DNA of 64,000 bases from Archangium lipolyticum. Lineage in GTDB: Bacteria; Myxococcota; Myxococcia; Myxococcales; Myxococcaceae. The DNA is taken from contig NZ_JANKBZ010000003.1 of NCBI RefSeq assembly GCF_024623785.1, forward strand, positions 682,001-746,000. Reading direction: 5' to 3'. Both the position numbers and the translations under genes were made by a program. Each line of letters begins with the position of its first letter. Position 1 is the first letter of the stretch. This document shows positions 10,401 through 17,500 of the stretch, one piece after another. A model generated the notes under the pieces. It saw only the letters and a program-made list of their open reading frames with translations, did not search any database and was not told the origin of the DNA.

Positions 10401-11053
10401 CGTTCAATGTGCATGTCTTTAAGTCCTACCAGTCAGCCAAGCCAAGCCAAAACGAGCCCCACTACATGGTGGGAGCCAACATCAAGATTACCTTTGCCTC
10501 ACAAGGCAAAAGCAACAAGATCGGGCTGGTCCAGTTCAAGAGCCCCATCGATTGGCAGGAGACAGACCGCGCGAGGATCGACCCGGCCATGGGTAGCTAC
10601 CCGGCCAACGGCAAAGGTTGGTCTGTCGACAGGTCCAACAGCAGCAAAAATCCCGTCTACGGTATGGACGAACACGACAATCCCAATCCCTTCAGTGACA
10701 CCATCAGGGACGCGGATGTCTTCAACTTGGAGAGCTTCGTCGCCGGGTACGGCGCCCGTGAGAATGGCAACAACACGCACGCGATGCTCATTGATACTCC
10801 ACGGGAGAAGGCGCGGATGAATCATGCGGCCCAGGGCACGTTCGTGACAGTCGCGCTTGACATGGAGCACGGGCAGTACCTGGGCGCCATCAGGTGGGGC
10901 TACAAGGTCGATGCCAACGGAAATCTGGAGCTGACTGGTCCGTCGTTGGCCAGCAAGAACGGTCTCCCAAAACAACAAGTAGGAGCGCTCCAGAGGTGGA
11001 ACACTCAAACGTATGCGAATAATGAGCTGAACATACAGCTTCCCCCTCCCTAG
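4487..11053 (+). CDS. RHS1: SpvB/FG-GAP/RHS-repeat polymorphic toxin-like protein
   Basis: Start ATG 4487 is preceded by AAGGAGA at 4473-4479; an upstream in-frame ATG (4406) lacks this. The 2188-aa product has a leader ending near a possible lipobox (LPALSC), then an SpvB-like region (about 30-400). At least six Asp-rich FG-GAP/VCBS calcium loops follow (about 418, 488, 549, 614, 706, 762), then YD/RHS repeats, then the RHS core (GLIQMGAREYAPGLASFTTPDP near 1900). After GHDPINFSDESGL (about 1950) comes a roughly 235-aa tip of lower GC and different codon use. This is the TcB/TcC-like plan: an RHS cocoon carrying a variable C-terminal effector. The tip matches no toxin I recognise, and no immunity gene follows on this strand. 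Confidence 0.9.
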   Translation: MNRLRLSLAVLGLLPALSCGPTRTEETKSETPAQKPDELEMPQAMGSGALASAGALRGPTMGVSVTENRGEASVMLPLPALPARAGFGPGLALTYSSSPADARDGFGIGFSLGSSSVGIINDWGVPYRYVTANGDLTARLALNGARLERIRTEKENGALSIIEYRLDGADSLVRVFRHMPGAEMAVPDGQGGTLALAGFRVVYPDGRQEYYSEAPEVAEGLMLKRFFATRWPLVAAVSPTGEVVSYQYDKPTADQRSYLSSVSFAGGRSAYVFERAERPRAPTDYMMGYPQKAGHLYTKMTAQFDGEPMYQWCFVYGVYARDGAKLLTHPDCETVAQEDFAAELTKLSASLSRQDKLLGIYRFGRSAAPLTRDTPQEPLVRFQYSGWTVSDIRDHSLVYDIEVPDVHGFGPEGGSEFLDLNADGLADVLRASLSDNRSFASYNLGDLARQNPFVQRDGVVLQKVLGGIEQPEMLRFDERPGSDSLFWTGDFNGDGLTDVVHITASGGQSELFFFRGQQGVPGKPFVAATRSSMLDAYVGQLMHGRSRVLDLNADGKDDILIATTDGVTATWTAHVNVTSPEDRALSFQTLSNLRFPFTAGAGWELDNPAYRFLDVSGDGLQDLAVLKVTGAGDKGLCIYENQGGVWAYSYTDLGTDSQGRDVPRGRMAAGALVFGFDAGDPVCEQGFFLPAQGIESGVNLNAMWLADVNGDGNIDLAHLTTTANALKVWFGQGRDGFSRAENLPLNTTLSVDPQNIWNTRVIDIDGDGVGEILVYEPTPQGGRLRVIDFNRTGQKNVVGPDLLIGTSEGSGLQHAFVYGTTTDELVRDRRRLGMDDASLRGLPYARPVVKRHALLVGGEPPQLTAFQYHAPHFEGEARSFVGFARSDTLLLGDSTQPDLGLRRTYAVQGTRTDRFLASRARLEEIFRPAPVAVRPAVPGQLETASAVSFTSETWSEEPLTAAAVLSLQESDWAVEPLPEAEARTPPVFMRLLSTRSRICGESSGCAAPATSTRTLEYDALNRLEREQQTQNAIVGPDGLQIPSRSSERTFTYDPVWEERGILTAMAGEVVKTLPSGAVLSTTTTVYAEQWPLPVRVTVQGEMDPEALSGLDIRFTQAIQKSVARTLTQTHDDFGNVVEAGDGLGITERFIYDPTGLRIVESRNSLGHRTRYCYGSAECTLGGTGEEIPARSLTRTHVLTPQGELTVSRFDALHRPVRVTDSNGREVSYAYRDAKGTQPRLVRVTERRTATGPRMTTERLFAFRADGRTLGEAIESESTGTRALAYATYNAAGAPVFSAVPYLVAQGPVALFEEGRFPAPASTPGCGLGLGTCTSYDALGRPVEETDSSGKYIVRTVHEPWGMRLEEHLTGSDGAVVRTRTSVERSGKVYALIDETGQTYRYSRDARGMLYRIQLPGEETPRRMLFDADGDLVLSQASGIMTRLWTRDERGRVTEGMTWSASGSAWERVERTYDSLNRLKHLRASSSAYPDGTDDLSFVYDKREGQPATPETLGRLVEASAHDLLAAQHVTEHYTYDRSGQRTRHVLSYSGGGVERTYEEAWAYALDGKLASYDDPFGNTFTFERHGSGALAALHWSAPGRAEAPLIAGIQYNGRGQLTAYTAPRMGLERQYGHETASGRLVHIQACITREAGCVPVQDKVLTYHADGRIAAIQDGSRTISYTYSPRGELLLAQEGEQTHSYDYGPSGEPSRLSEGVDHLFERAPGTNAIPLPKGGNFRLDVFGRMVAGGAMREIIYDPFGRIRRVELDGKTLIYGYSVSGDRVSRQVRVKEGAQERVSEVVVYPTRFTRDNGRERQSLVRIGGRRLALIVDEQRVFTLLDDPRGVVQALVDESGQLPLQAEYTPFGLASVSGAQDLLESTELVFSFTGRLTDPDTGLIQMGAREYAPGLASFTTPDPYVFSEPEFCVGSPLECHLYTYAGHDPINFSDESGLAKTFVTSINTKNEAGNITGTFNVHVFKSYQSAKPSQNEPHYMVGANIKITFASQGKSNKIGLVQFKSPIDWQETDRARIDPAMGSYPANGKGWSVDRSNSSKNPVYGMDEHDNPNPFSDTIRDADVFNLESFVAGYGARENGNNTHAMLIDTPREKARMNHAAQGTFVTVALDMEHGQYLGAIRWGYKVDANGNLELTGPSLASKNGLPKQQVGALQRWNTQTYANNELNIQLPPP

Positions 11054-11063
11054 TTGGAGCAGC

Positions 11064-11091
11064 CTTCGCCCCGAGCACTCTCGGGGCGAAG
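11064..11091. terminator. Perfect 12-bp hairpin between convergent genes
   Basis: The arms CTTCGCCCCGAG (11064-11075) and CTCGGGGCGAAG (11080-11091) pair perfectly around a 4-nt loop, 11 bp after the RHS1 stop and 16 bp before the end of the convergent membrane-protein gene. It probably acts as a bidirectional terminator and would isolate RHS1 from anything downstream. Confidence 0.7.
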
Positions 11092-11106
11092 ACCCCGCGG
11101 TTCCCG

Positions 11107-11604
11107 TCAGATGCCGGACCCGCCCCGCCGCCTCCTTCGAATCCACCATCGAACAGGCAGAAGGCCCAGCAGCAACGGAGGCACCCAGCTCGGGACGCCC
11201 ACCCAGAAAGACCGCACCTTCACCGTGTCCCGGGCGGTGTCCGCCACCCCCGGGTGCTCGTCGCTGATGAGCCAGAACCCCATCCGGTTCCAGAAAGACC
11301 GCTCCGGCGGCTTCCGTGGCGCTCGAAAGAAAGCGCCCCCGAGATCGAAAGGATCCAGGGGCCCCGACTCGAGACGCCGGAACACGTCGGCGCCGATCAG
11401 GAAGGCACCGTTCCCCGGCCACCGGAGGCGGTAATGGGTCTGAAGGACCGCGGCGCCCTCGGCACGATCCACGTCGACGCCAAACGAGGTGTAGCGCCAA
11501 TAGCTGAACGGCCACATCACCAGGAAGGCCAGGCTCAGGAGCCCCGAGCCTCCGAGGAGGAGGCCGGACACGAGGCGACGGGTGGGCATGGACTCGATCG
11601 GCAC
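11107..11604 (-). CDS. Membrane protein of duplicated module (block A copy)
   Basis: The 165-aa protein has an N-terminal transmembrane helix (about 11-35, ending MWPFSYW), an extracytoplasmic loop with GVDVDRAEGAA and DVFRRLE, and a C-terminal helix (SFWVGVPSWVPPLLLGLLP) followed by an arginine-rich tail. The two-helix plan, with about 80 residues outside the cytoplasm, has no family I recognise. A paralogue lies at 21868-22473 in block B at roughly 90% identity by eye. It sits immediately downstream of and convergent with RHS1, as its copy sits downstream of the RHS2 cassette array. That placement might suggest a link to RHS effectors, but could equally be a hitch-hiking recombination arm. 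Confidence 0.7.
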   Translation of the reverse strand: MPIESMPTRRLVSGLLLGGSGLLSLAFLVMWPFSYWRYTSFGVDVDRAEGAAVLQTHYRLRWPGNGAFLIGADVFRRLESGPLDPFDLGGAFFRAPRKPPERSFWNRMGFWLISDEHPGVADTARDTVKVRSFWVGVPSWVPPLLLGLLPVRWWIRRRRRGGSGI

Positions 11605-11782
11605 CCTTGCGTGTATACCGCACAGCCGCTGGCGCCCACGTCACCCGCGCCCAGCAGCGCTACGACGCGCGCACGGACTGAGCCCGAAAAAAACCAGCAT
11701 CGGTGGATTTCCGTCCGGCAACGGAAAAGCAAAACCCCTGACGCTAGAATGACGTGCGTCTCACCCAACCCTGGAGCCGGAC

Positions 11783-12082
11783 ATGAAGAACTCGTGGATG
11801 AGCGCGGTGGTCCTCGCGGTGGCACTGGCAGTGAGCGCTTGTGGTGGTACGCAGGAGGCTCCGGAAGAGACGGCACAGGAGCAGGGTAACGCCGAGGCGC
11901 AGCTGTATCCGTGCACCGACGACGGACGATGCCCCTCCGGGTACTACTGCGACGGGAATGCCTGCCGCCGGGGTGCCGTCGAGGCGATGCCGTATCAGTG
12001 CACCACCGAGGGCCTGTGCCCCAAGGGTTACTACTGTGACGGTGGACCGGGCGGTATCTGCCGCCGCATCCTCGCCGAGTAG
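11783..12082 (+). CDS. Small cysteine-rich lipoprotein
   Basis: The 99-aa protein has a clean lipoprotein signal (MKNSWMSAVVLAVALAVSAC, acyl Cys at 20) and then an acidic Glu-rich linker. Two copies of a Cys-rich unit follow, C-P-(S/K)-G-Y-Y-C-D-G, each preceded by C-T-(D/T)-(D/E)-G and followed by one more Cys. This pattern occurs in short disulfide-bonded repeats of myxobacterial surface proteins. GGAG 6 nt before ATG 11783 supports the start. It faces the HEAT-repeat gene convergently across a strong hairpin. Block B keeps only the last 78 bp of this gene. Function unknown; presumably surface or periplasmic. Confidence 0.75.
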   Translation: MKNSWMSAVVLAVALAVSACGGTQEAPEETAQEQGNAEAQLYPCTDDGRCPSGYYCDGNACRRGAVEAMPYQCTTEGLCPKGYYCDGGPGGICRRILAE

Positions 12083-12101
12083 GCCCCACTGACAGGCGGG
12101 A

Positions 12102-12134
12102 GCGGCAACCCGTCGAGGCCGAACGGGTTGCCGC
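12102..12134. terminator. 12-bp-stem hairpin between convergent lipoprotein and HEAT genes
   Basis: GCGGCAACCCGT (12102-12113) pairs perfectly with ACGGGTTGCCGC (12123-12134) across a 9-nt loop, directly between two convergent stops. Probably a bidirectional terminator. It is duplicated at 22551-22583. Confidence 0.65.
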
Positions 12135-12140
12135 CCTCGT

Positions 12141-13568
12141 TCACGGGCAGGGCAGCATCCGCTGCACCCCGGTGTAGGCGAGCTCCACCACCCCGCTCCC
12201 CGTCGCCACCACCAGGGTGATATCCGCGTCGATCCGCCAGGCCTTCGGGAACCCGGGCAGTTGTGCCAGATGGTGGAGCGTCCAGGTGCCATCACCCTCG
12301 CGGGTGAGCGTGTGGGCAAAGCCCTCATTGAGCCCCATGTGCGCCATCCCCGTGAACGCCAGGAGTCTGCCGGGAAGCTCCGCGAAACCCAGAAAGGACT
12401 CCTCCTCCGTCTCCAGGATGGGCGTCTTGCTCCCGTCCTCCGCGAGGAACCACAGCGCGCCGCCAAACTCTCCCTTGTCCACCCCCATGAGCCACCCTCC
12501 CTCCACACGGTGGAAGCTCGTCTGGGCACTGCGCAGCTCGGGGTATGGGAAGTTCTGGAACGTGTCGGGCCGCCGCGGCCGATCCACCGGCTTCAGGGTC
12601 AGCCAGCGCTCCCCCTTGCGAACCCGCCACTGCCTGGCTTCCTCGTCCCAGCACCGCTCCTCGGGAGACGCCCTTCGCTCATCCCACGCCGCCCAGCGCT
12701 CCTTCCAGAACCCCTGGGAGTGGTGCATCGGACGGGGAGCCCGGCTCGCGAGCTCGATGGCCTCCATGGCTCTCTCCGCGGCACGGCGGACCGGACCGAA
12801 CCAGTGCTCCCGCCGCAAGGCGGCGAGCATCGGGAGTGCCTCCGCCGAGCCGACACGCCCCAAGGCCGTCACGGCCTCGTATTGGACACGCCAGGAGAGC
12901 TCCCCCAGGGCGGCCTCGAGCAGCACGGGCACCGCATCGGGCGAGCGCGTCCACCCCAACGCCTCAGCCGCCCGCTCCCGAGCCTCCCAATCCCTGGCGG
13001 TTCGCAGCAGCTCGGAGAGCCGGGGGATCGCGGGCGTCGCCGCCGGGCCCAGCCGCCCCAGGTTGGCGAACACCCCCCCGCGCTCGACTCCATCCGGGTT
13101 GTCCAGCGCGCGGATGAGGTTGGCCACCACGTCGCCCTCCCCCATCGCCGTCAGCGCATCGGACGCGGCGTCACGCAGCTGCTCGTCGCCAGATGCATCG
13201 CGTACCTTCCGGAGCTCGGGAATGGCCTCGCTCGCCGCCGGACCGATGTGCGCCAGCCAGAGGATCGCCACCCTCCTGGCCAATGGCGGACGCCTGGCAT
13301 CGGCGAGCACGGCGGCCAGACGGGGCACCACCGGAGCCGTGACAGGTGGGGCCCCGCGGCGGCTGTCGAGCTCGTCCAGCATGGCCCTCAGCGTCTTGGT
13401 GGAGGTCTTCCTGTCCTCGAGCACCTCGACGAGAACGGCCACGCCCGCTTCACCGAAGTCCTCCAGGACCTGGACGACCCCCATGTCACCTCGGAGCAAC
13501 ACCCGCCTGAGCGTGGGGAGGACCGATGCATCCTTCGTGAGCCCCAGCGCCCGGACCGCCCAGAGCAC
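12141..13568 (-). pseudogene. 5'-truncated HEAT-repeat protein gene (block A copy)
   Basis: The reading frame (up to 475 aa) matches the C-terminal part of the 613-aa HEAT-repeat protein at 22590-24431 but lacks its first 138 residues, including the signal peptide. Homology ends at 13568, where the sequence becomes the 3' part of an unrelated plus-strand gene. Remaining features are HEAT/PBS-lyase-like repeats (LPTLRRVLLRG, AVPVLLEAALGEL, EALPMLAALRREHWFG) and a C-terminal beta-rich domain. From about residue 60 onward it is identical to the block B protein. A GTG at 13568 would allow translation, but without export signal or promoter it is most likely non-functional or a reservoir for gene conversion. 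Confidence 0.75.
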
Positions 13569-13569
13569 G

Positions 13570-14454
13570 GTGGTCCTTCAGGACCTGCGGGCGAGCACGG
13601 GGACGACCGGGACGATGACGACGCTCGACAGCTTCATCAACGCGGACTTCACCGAGTCCTACGCATCGCTGGCGCCCAGACTGGCCCTCGTGGCTTCTCA
13701 GGTGGAGACGAAGACGAACCTGATGGGGCTGGACCAGAAGGGCAACCCCACCGTCAGTTACATGTACCTGAGCATCCCGCGCCCACGGGAGCAGTGGTTC
13801 CAGCAGCCTCCGCCGCCGCCCGCGCCCCAACCGCCGGACACGGTGTACTACAAGCTGGATTCCTCTATGTCCGAGGCTGTGTGGGACAAAATCAACCGGA
13901 CCTCCATTGCCTCCATCCCCGTGGACCCCAAGGACTTCTTCCACGCGGATGGGGAGAAACGGCTGGCGTGCAAGAAGGACGTGCCCATCATCCGCAACAT
14001 GATGGTCTTCTTCACTCTGCCGCAGGTGTCCGACGTGGAGTATGCTCGCAAGCAGGTGATAGACCTGCCGCTCAGCGTGAATGAAGAGCTGGTGTTCCCG
14101 ATGGTGCTCGGGCCGCAGCGCTACCGCATGGAGAATGCTGAGTGGCTCCACCAGTCCTTTGGGCGTCCGCTGTTCGGGCGCATCAACGAGGCGGAGACCA
14201 CCTACCTCAACTGGCGGAACACCCCCGCAGGGCAGCTCGCCTCGGTGGCAAACGGGCTGTCACCCTTCACCCGCTTCGACATCAACCTGCGCTCGATCAA
14301 GTCGCTCAACCTGCTGCACCTGGTGACGGAGATGGTGGTGGCGTTCGAGGTGGAGACGCGCTCCGGGCAGCCTCCGCGCTTCCCCTGGATCGAGTCCTGC
14401 AAGTCGACGTCCACCTCGTCGTCGTTCACGGAGGCCCAGGCTCCGAGCCTCTGA
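13570..14454 (+). pseudogene. 3' fragment of an unrecognised protein gene upstream of RHS2
   Basis: Native coding sequence appears to begin at 13570 (V-V-L-Q-D-L-R-A-S-T-G), directly at the edge of block A, and runs to the stop at 14452-14454. The frame continues open leftward only as an antisense shadow of the HEAT gene, so the real 5' part seems to have been lost when block A arrived. The first in-frame ATG is 13615. The product (about 280 aa) has no signal, a proline-rich segment (QQPPPPPAPQPP) and no family I recognise. Its position just before an SpvB/RHS gene suggests a partner of RHS2, analogous to TcA-type genes; that is speculation. Confidence 0.6.
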
Positions 14455-14579
14455 GCCTCCGCGGCCCCCCGGGAGGGCGCACCTCGATACGTCCGCCCGG
14501 GGGACAAGGCAGTGCAACTGACAGTCTTTTCTTTCCAGTAATCGCGGCTCGGTGCCGCGTGTGGTGGGGGTGAAGAAAC

Positions 14580-17500
14580 GTGAAGCGTCCTCTCGTCGTG
14601 AGCACTGTGCTGGTATGGGTGTGCCTGGCCTCTGCCTCCCCGGCCCTGGCATTCGATGGCCCCCTGCGGGACATGCTCATGCAGGCGCCCCAGCTCTCCG
14701 CGCCGCAGCGAGGAAGCCTGACGGGGCAGCTCGTCAACACCGCCTTCGGGCCCGCCGACGTCAGCCGGGGAGCCTTCTCCCTGCCTTCCCCCTTCAGCGT
14801 GCCGGAGGACCGGGGAGCTCTGCTGGCTCCCCTCTTCCCCACGTACTCGCCGGACTCGGGCGCTTCGGAATGGGGGGTCGGCTGGAACAATTCCCTGTCC
14901 CTCGAGCGCTGGCGGACCCAGGGTGATCTCGACTACGTCACCGACGAGCTGACGAGTCCCTGGGGCCGGCTGGTGCAAGGCCGTGATGGGGACTGGTACC
15001 CGCAGGGAGTTTCCACGCCGGTGCGCGTGCGGATGAACGGCACGAGCGCCACCGCCTGGCTGCCGGACGGCAGCACCTGGCATTTCGGCGGGCAGGCGCG
15101 CATCGACACCCCTCGTGGCACCTTCGCCTGGTACCTCACTGACGTGGTGACGGTGCTCGGCCGCCGCACCCGCCTGGAGTGGCAGCCCAATGCCTCGGGC
15201 CGCCTCTTCCTCCAGCGTGCCTTCCATGGTGGCTCGGGGGAGGACTTCCAGTACCGCATCGAGCTGGGATACCAGCCCGTCGTCATTCCCTTCGTGGATT
15301 ACCGCTCCGGCGTGGGCCTGGCGCTAGACCGGCGTGTGTCCACCGTGACGGTGTACGCGCGCGGAGCCGGCACTGACGTCGACGCCGAGCGCTGGCGCTA
15401 CGTTCTGACGCACGCCAGCGATGGCTTGGGGCCCGCCTTCTACCTGGAGCAGGTGGCGCAGCGCTTCCCCTCCGGCGAGCAGCCTCCGCCCACCCGCTAC
15501 ACCTATCACCACGCTCGCGAGCGCCTGCGACAGCCAGAGTGGTTCTTCAACCCCCGGATGGATCAGACGCTGGCCCTCATGGGAGAGGACGTCTTCCAAC
15601 CGGAGAAAGCCACCTTCCTCGATATTGACTCCGACGGCCGCATCGACTTCGAGCACGCCTATGATGGCGCGCTGATACGGCAGACCGCGACCGGCTTCGT
15701 CATCGAGCCCCTGCCGGCTCCCTCCGCCGATACCTTCTACGGCTGCCGCTCCGGGGCCTCGTACTACAACCTCCCGCGACACCTGGCGCAGATGTTCCCC
15801 GAGGACAGCGCCTATCAGGTGGTGTCTCTCGAGTTCGATGCCTCGCGCCGCACCACCGGTCTGGTGTTGTGCAACCGCGAGGGCCGGTTGCTGCACTTCG
15901 CCGCTCTGGAGGGACAGTGGGAGCTGGATGCCAACACCCGCCTCGTCGACCTGAACCGGGACCGAAAGCCAGAGCTGCTGCGCGTGGCCGCAGGAGTCGT
16001 CGAGGTACTACCCAACAACAGCACCTCCGGGCAGCTCGCCTTCGGTCCGGCGCGACAGGGTGCCCTGCTCTCGCAGAGCGGCAACTCCTACCAGCCCCTG
16101 GCCACCTGGGCGCAGGACATGAATGGAGACAGCCTGCCTGACCTCGTGGTGCGCCACTCGGGCGGGCTGGCGGTGTGGTGGGCCAAGGGGCAATTCGAGT
16201 TCGAGCCCATCGCGCAGGAGTACCCCCTCATCAACCTCTACGGTTACTACGTGTCTCCGGCGGGGTACGCCTTCCACTTCATGGACGGCAACCGTGACGG
16301 CCTCACGGACGTGCTGCTGGTGGCGCAGGGCGATGTGCGCCTCTTCATGAACACGGGCCTGGCCTTCCAGGAGCTGGACATCCCCTCCTTCTATTACCTG
16401 GGCTACGTCTCCACCCTGCCGGTGGTGGCGGACTTCCGCGGCAGCGGCAACACCGAGGTGGCCTTCGCCTCCTACGGCATCACCCATGGCGTGGCGCTGG
16501 ACGGCCCCGAAACGGGCCTGATGGCATCCGCCGACGACGGCCGAGGCACCGTGCTGCGCTTCCAGTACGGACGCGGCCCCTCCGGCCCCGAGGTGCACCA
16601 ACTTCCGGCGGTGCTGTCCACCCTCGTGGTGGAGTCCAGCGGTTATGACGCCCTCCGCTACGACTACGCGTACACCCACCCCGTTCACCACTCGGTGGGC
16701 AAGTTCCTGGTGGGCTACGGCACGGTGGAGCGCCAGGACGGCACCGTCACCCAGACAGAAGACTTCCTCAACGGAGACACCTACGCCGGCCTGCCGGCAT
16801 CCTCCTCCCAGAAAGACGCACGCACCCCTGGCCTGCACAGCTTCACCTCCCGGCAGTACGAGGACGCGAGCTTCCGGGGTATCCCGTGGAAGCGCCTGAA
16901 GGAGGTACGGTCCGGCTGGCTCGGTCCCCAGGGCGAGCGCCTGGAGGAGTGGACGGAGTACCCCGTATACGAGGCCGACGTGTGCCCGGCCACGGTGGTG
17001 CAGCACCTGAGGCATGGCACCCTTACCACGGAGAAGCGGCGCGCCCTGGTCTCGGGCCTCGCCAACCACCTGCACTGTCTGGAGGATCGCATCATCCTGT
17101 CTGGCACCCACGCCGACAGCACGCTGGACTTCCGGCATGAAAGCCGCCTCAGGCGCAATGTGGTGGGCCTGGTGGAGCGGGTGGAGAGCGTCGGTGATGG
17201 CCAGACGCTGGTGCTGCAGGAGGTGGGCTACCGGGCCGACCACACCGTGCAGAGCGTCTCCGAGCCAGGCCGGGGGACGACCACCTTTGACATGGATCCG
17301 CTCACCCTGCTGTTGAGCAAGGTGACCTCGCCGGACGGCACCTGGGTGGAGGTGGCGCAAAGGGATCCGCTTACTGACAACCTGCTCACGCTGGTGAAGC
17401 AACGAGGCGGCAAGTCGTACGCGCAGCACTTCCGCTACGACGAGCAGGAGCGGCTGAAGAAACAGTGGGACAACACGGGCCGGGCCACCGAGACCGACCC

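Larger units (their letters stand above)
11127..13568. repeat. Duplicated module, block A
   Basis: Direct repeat partner of 21950-24017. It holds the membrane protein, the lipoprotein and the HEAT-repeat gene. Left part: the offset to block B is 10823 bp and the sequences differ at scattered positions. From 12005 to about 13383 the offset is 10449 bp; translations in several frames are identical, so this roughly 1.38-kb tract is essentially identical. From 13384 to 13568 it diverges again. Homology stops abruptly at 13568, inside the HEAT gene. The offset change shows that block B lacks about 374 bp that block A retains. Confidence 0.9.

Noticed and set aside
12217..13569. Plus-strand frame continuous with the 13615-14454 coding sequence, giving a 745-aa protein
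   Set aside because: The left two thirds are antisense to the HEAT-repeat gene and appear identically in block B without the right part. The fusion is an accident of the block A junction.
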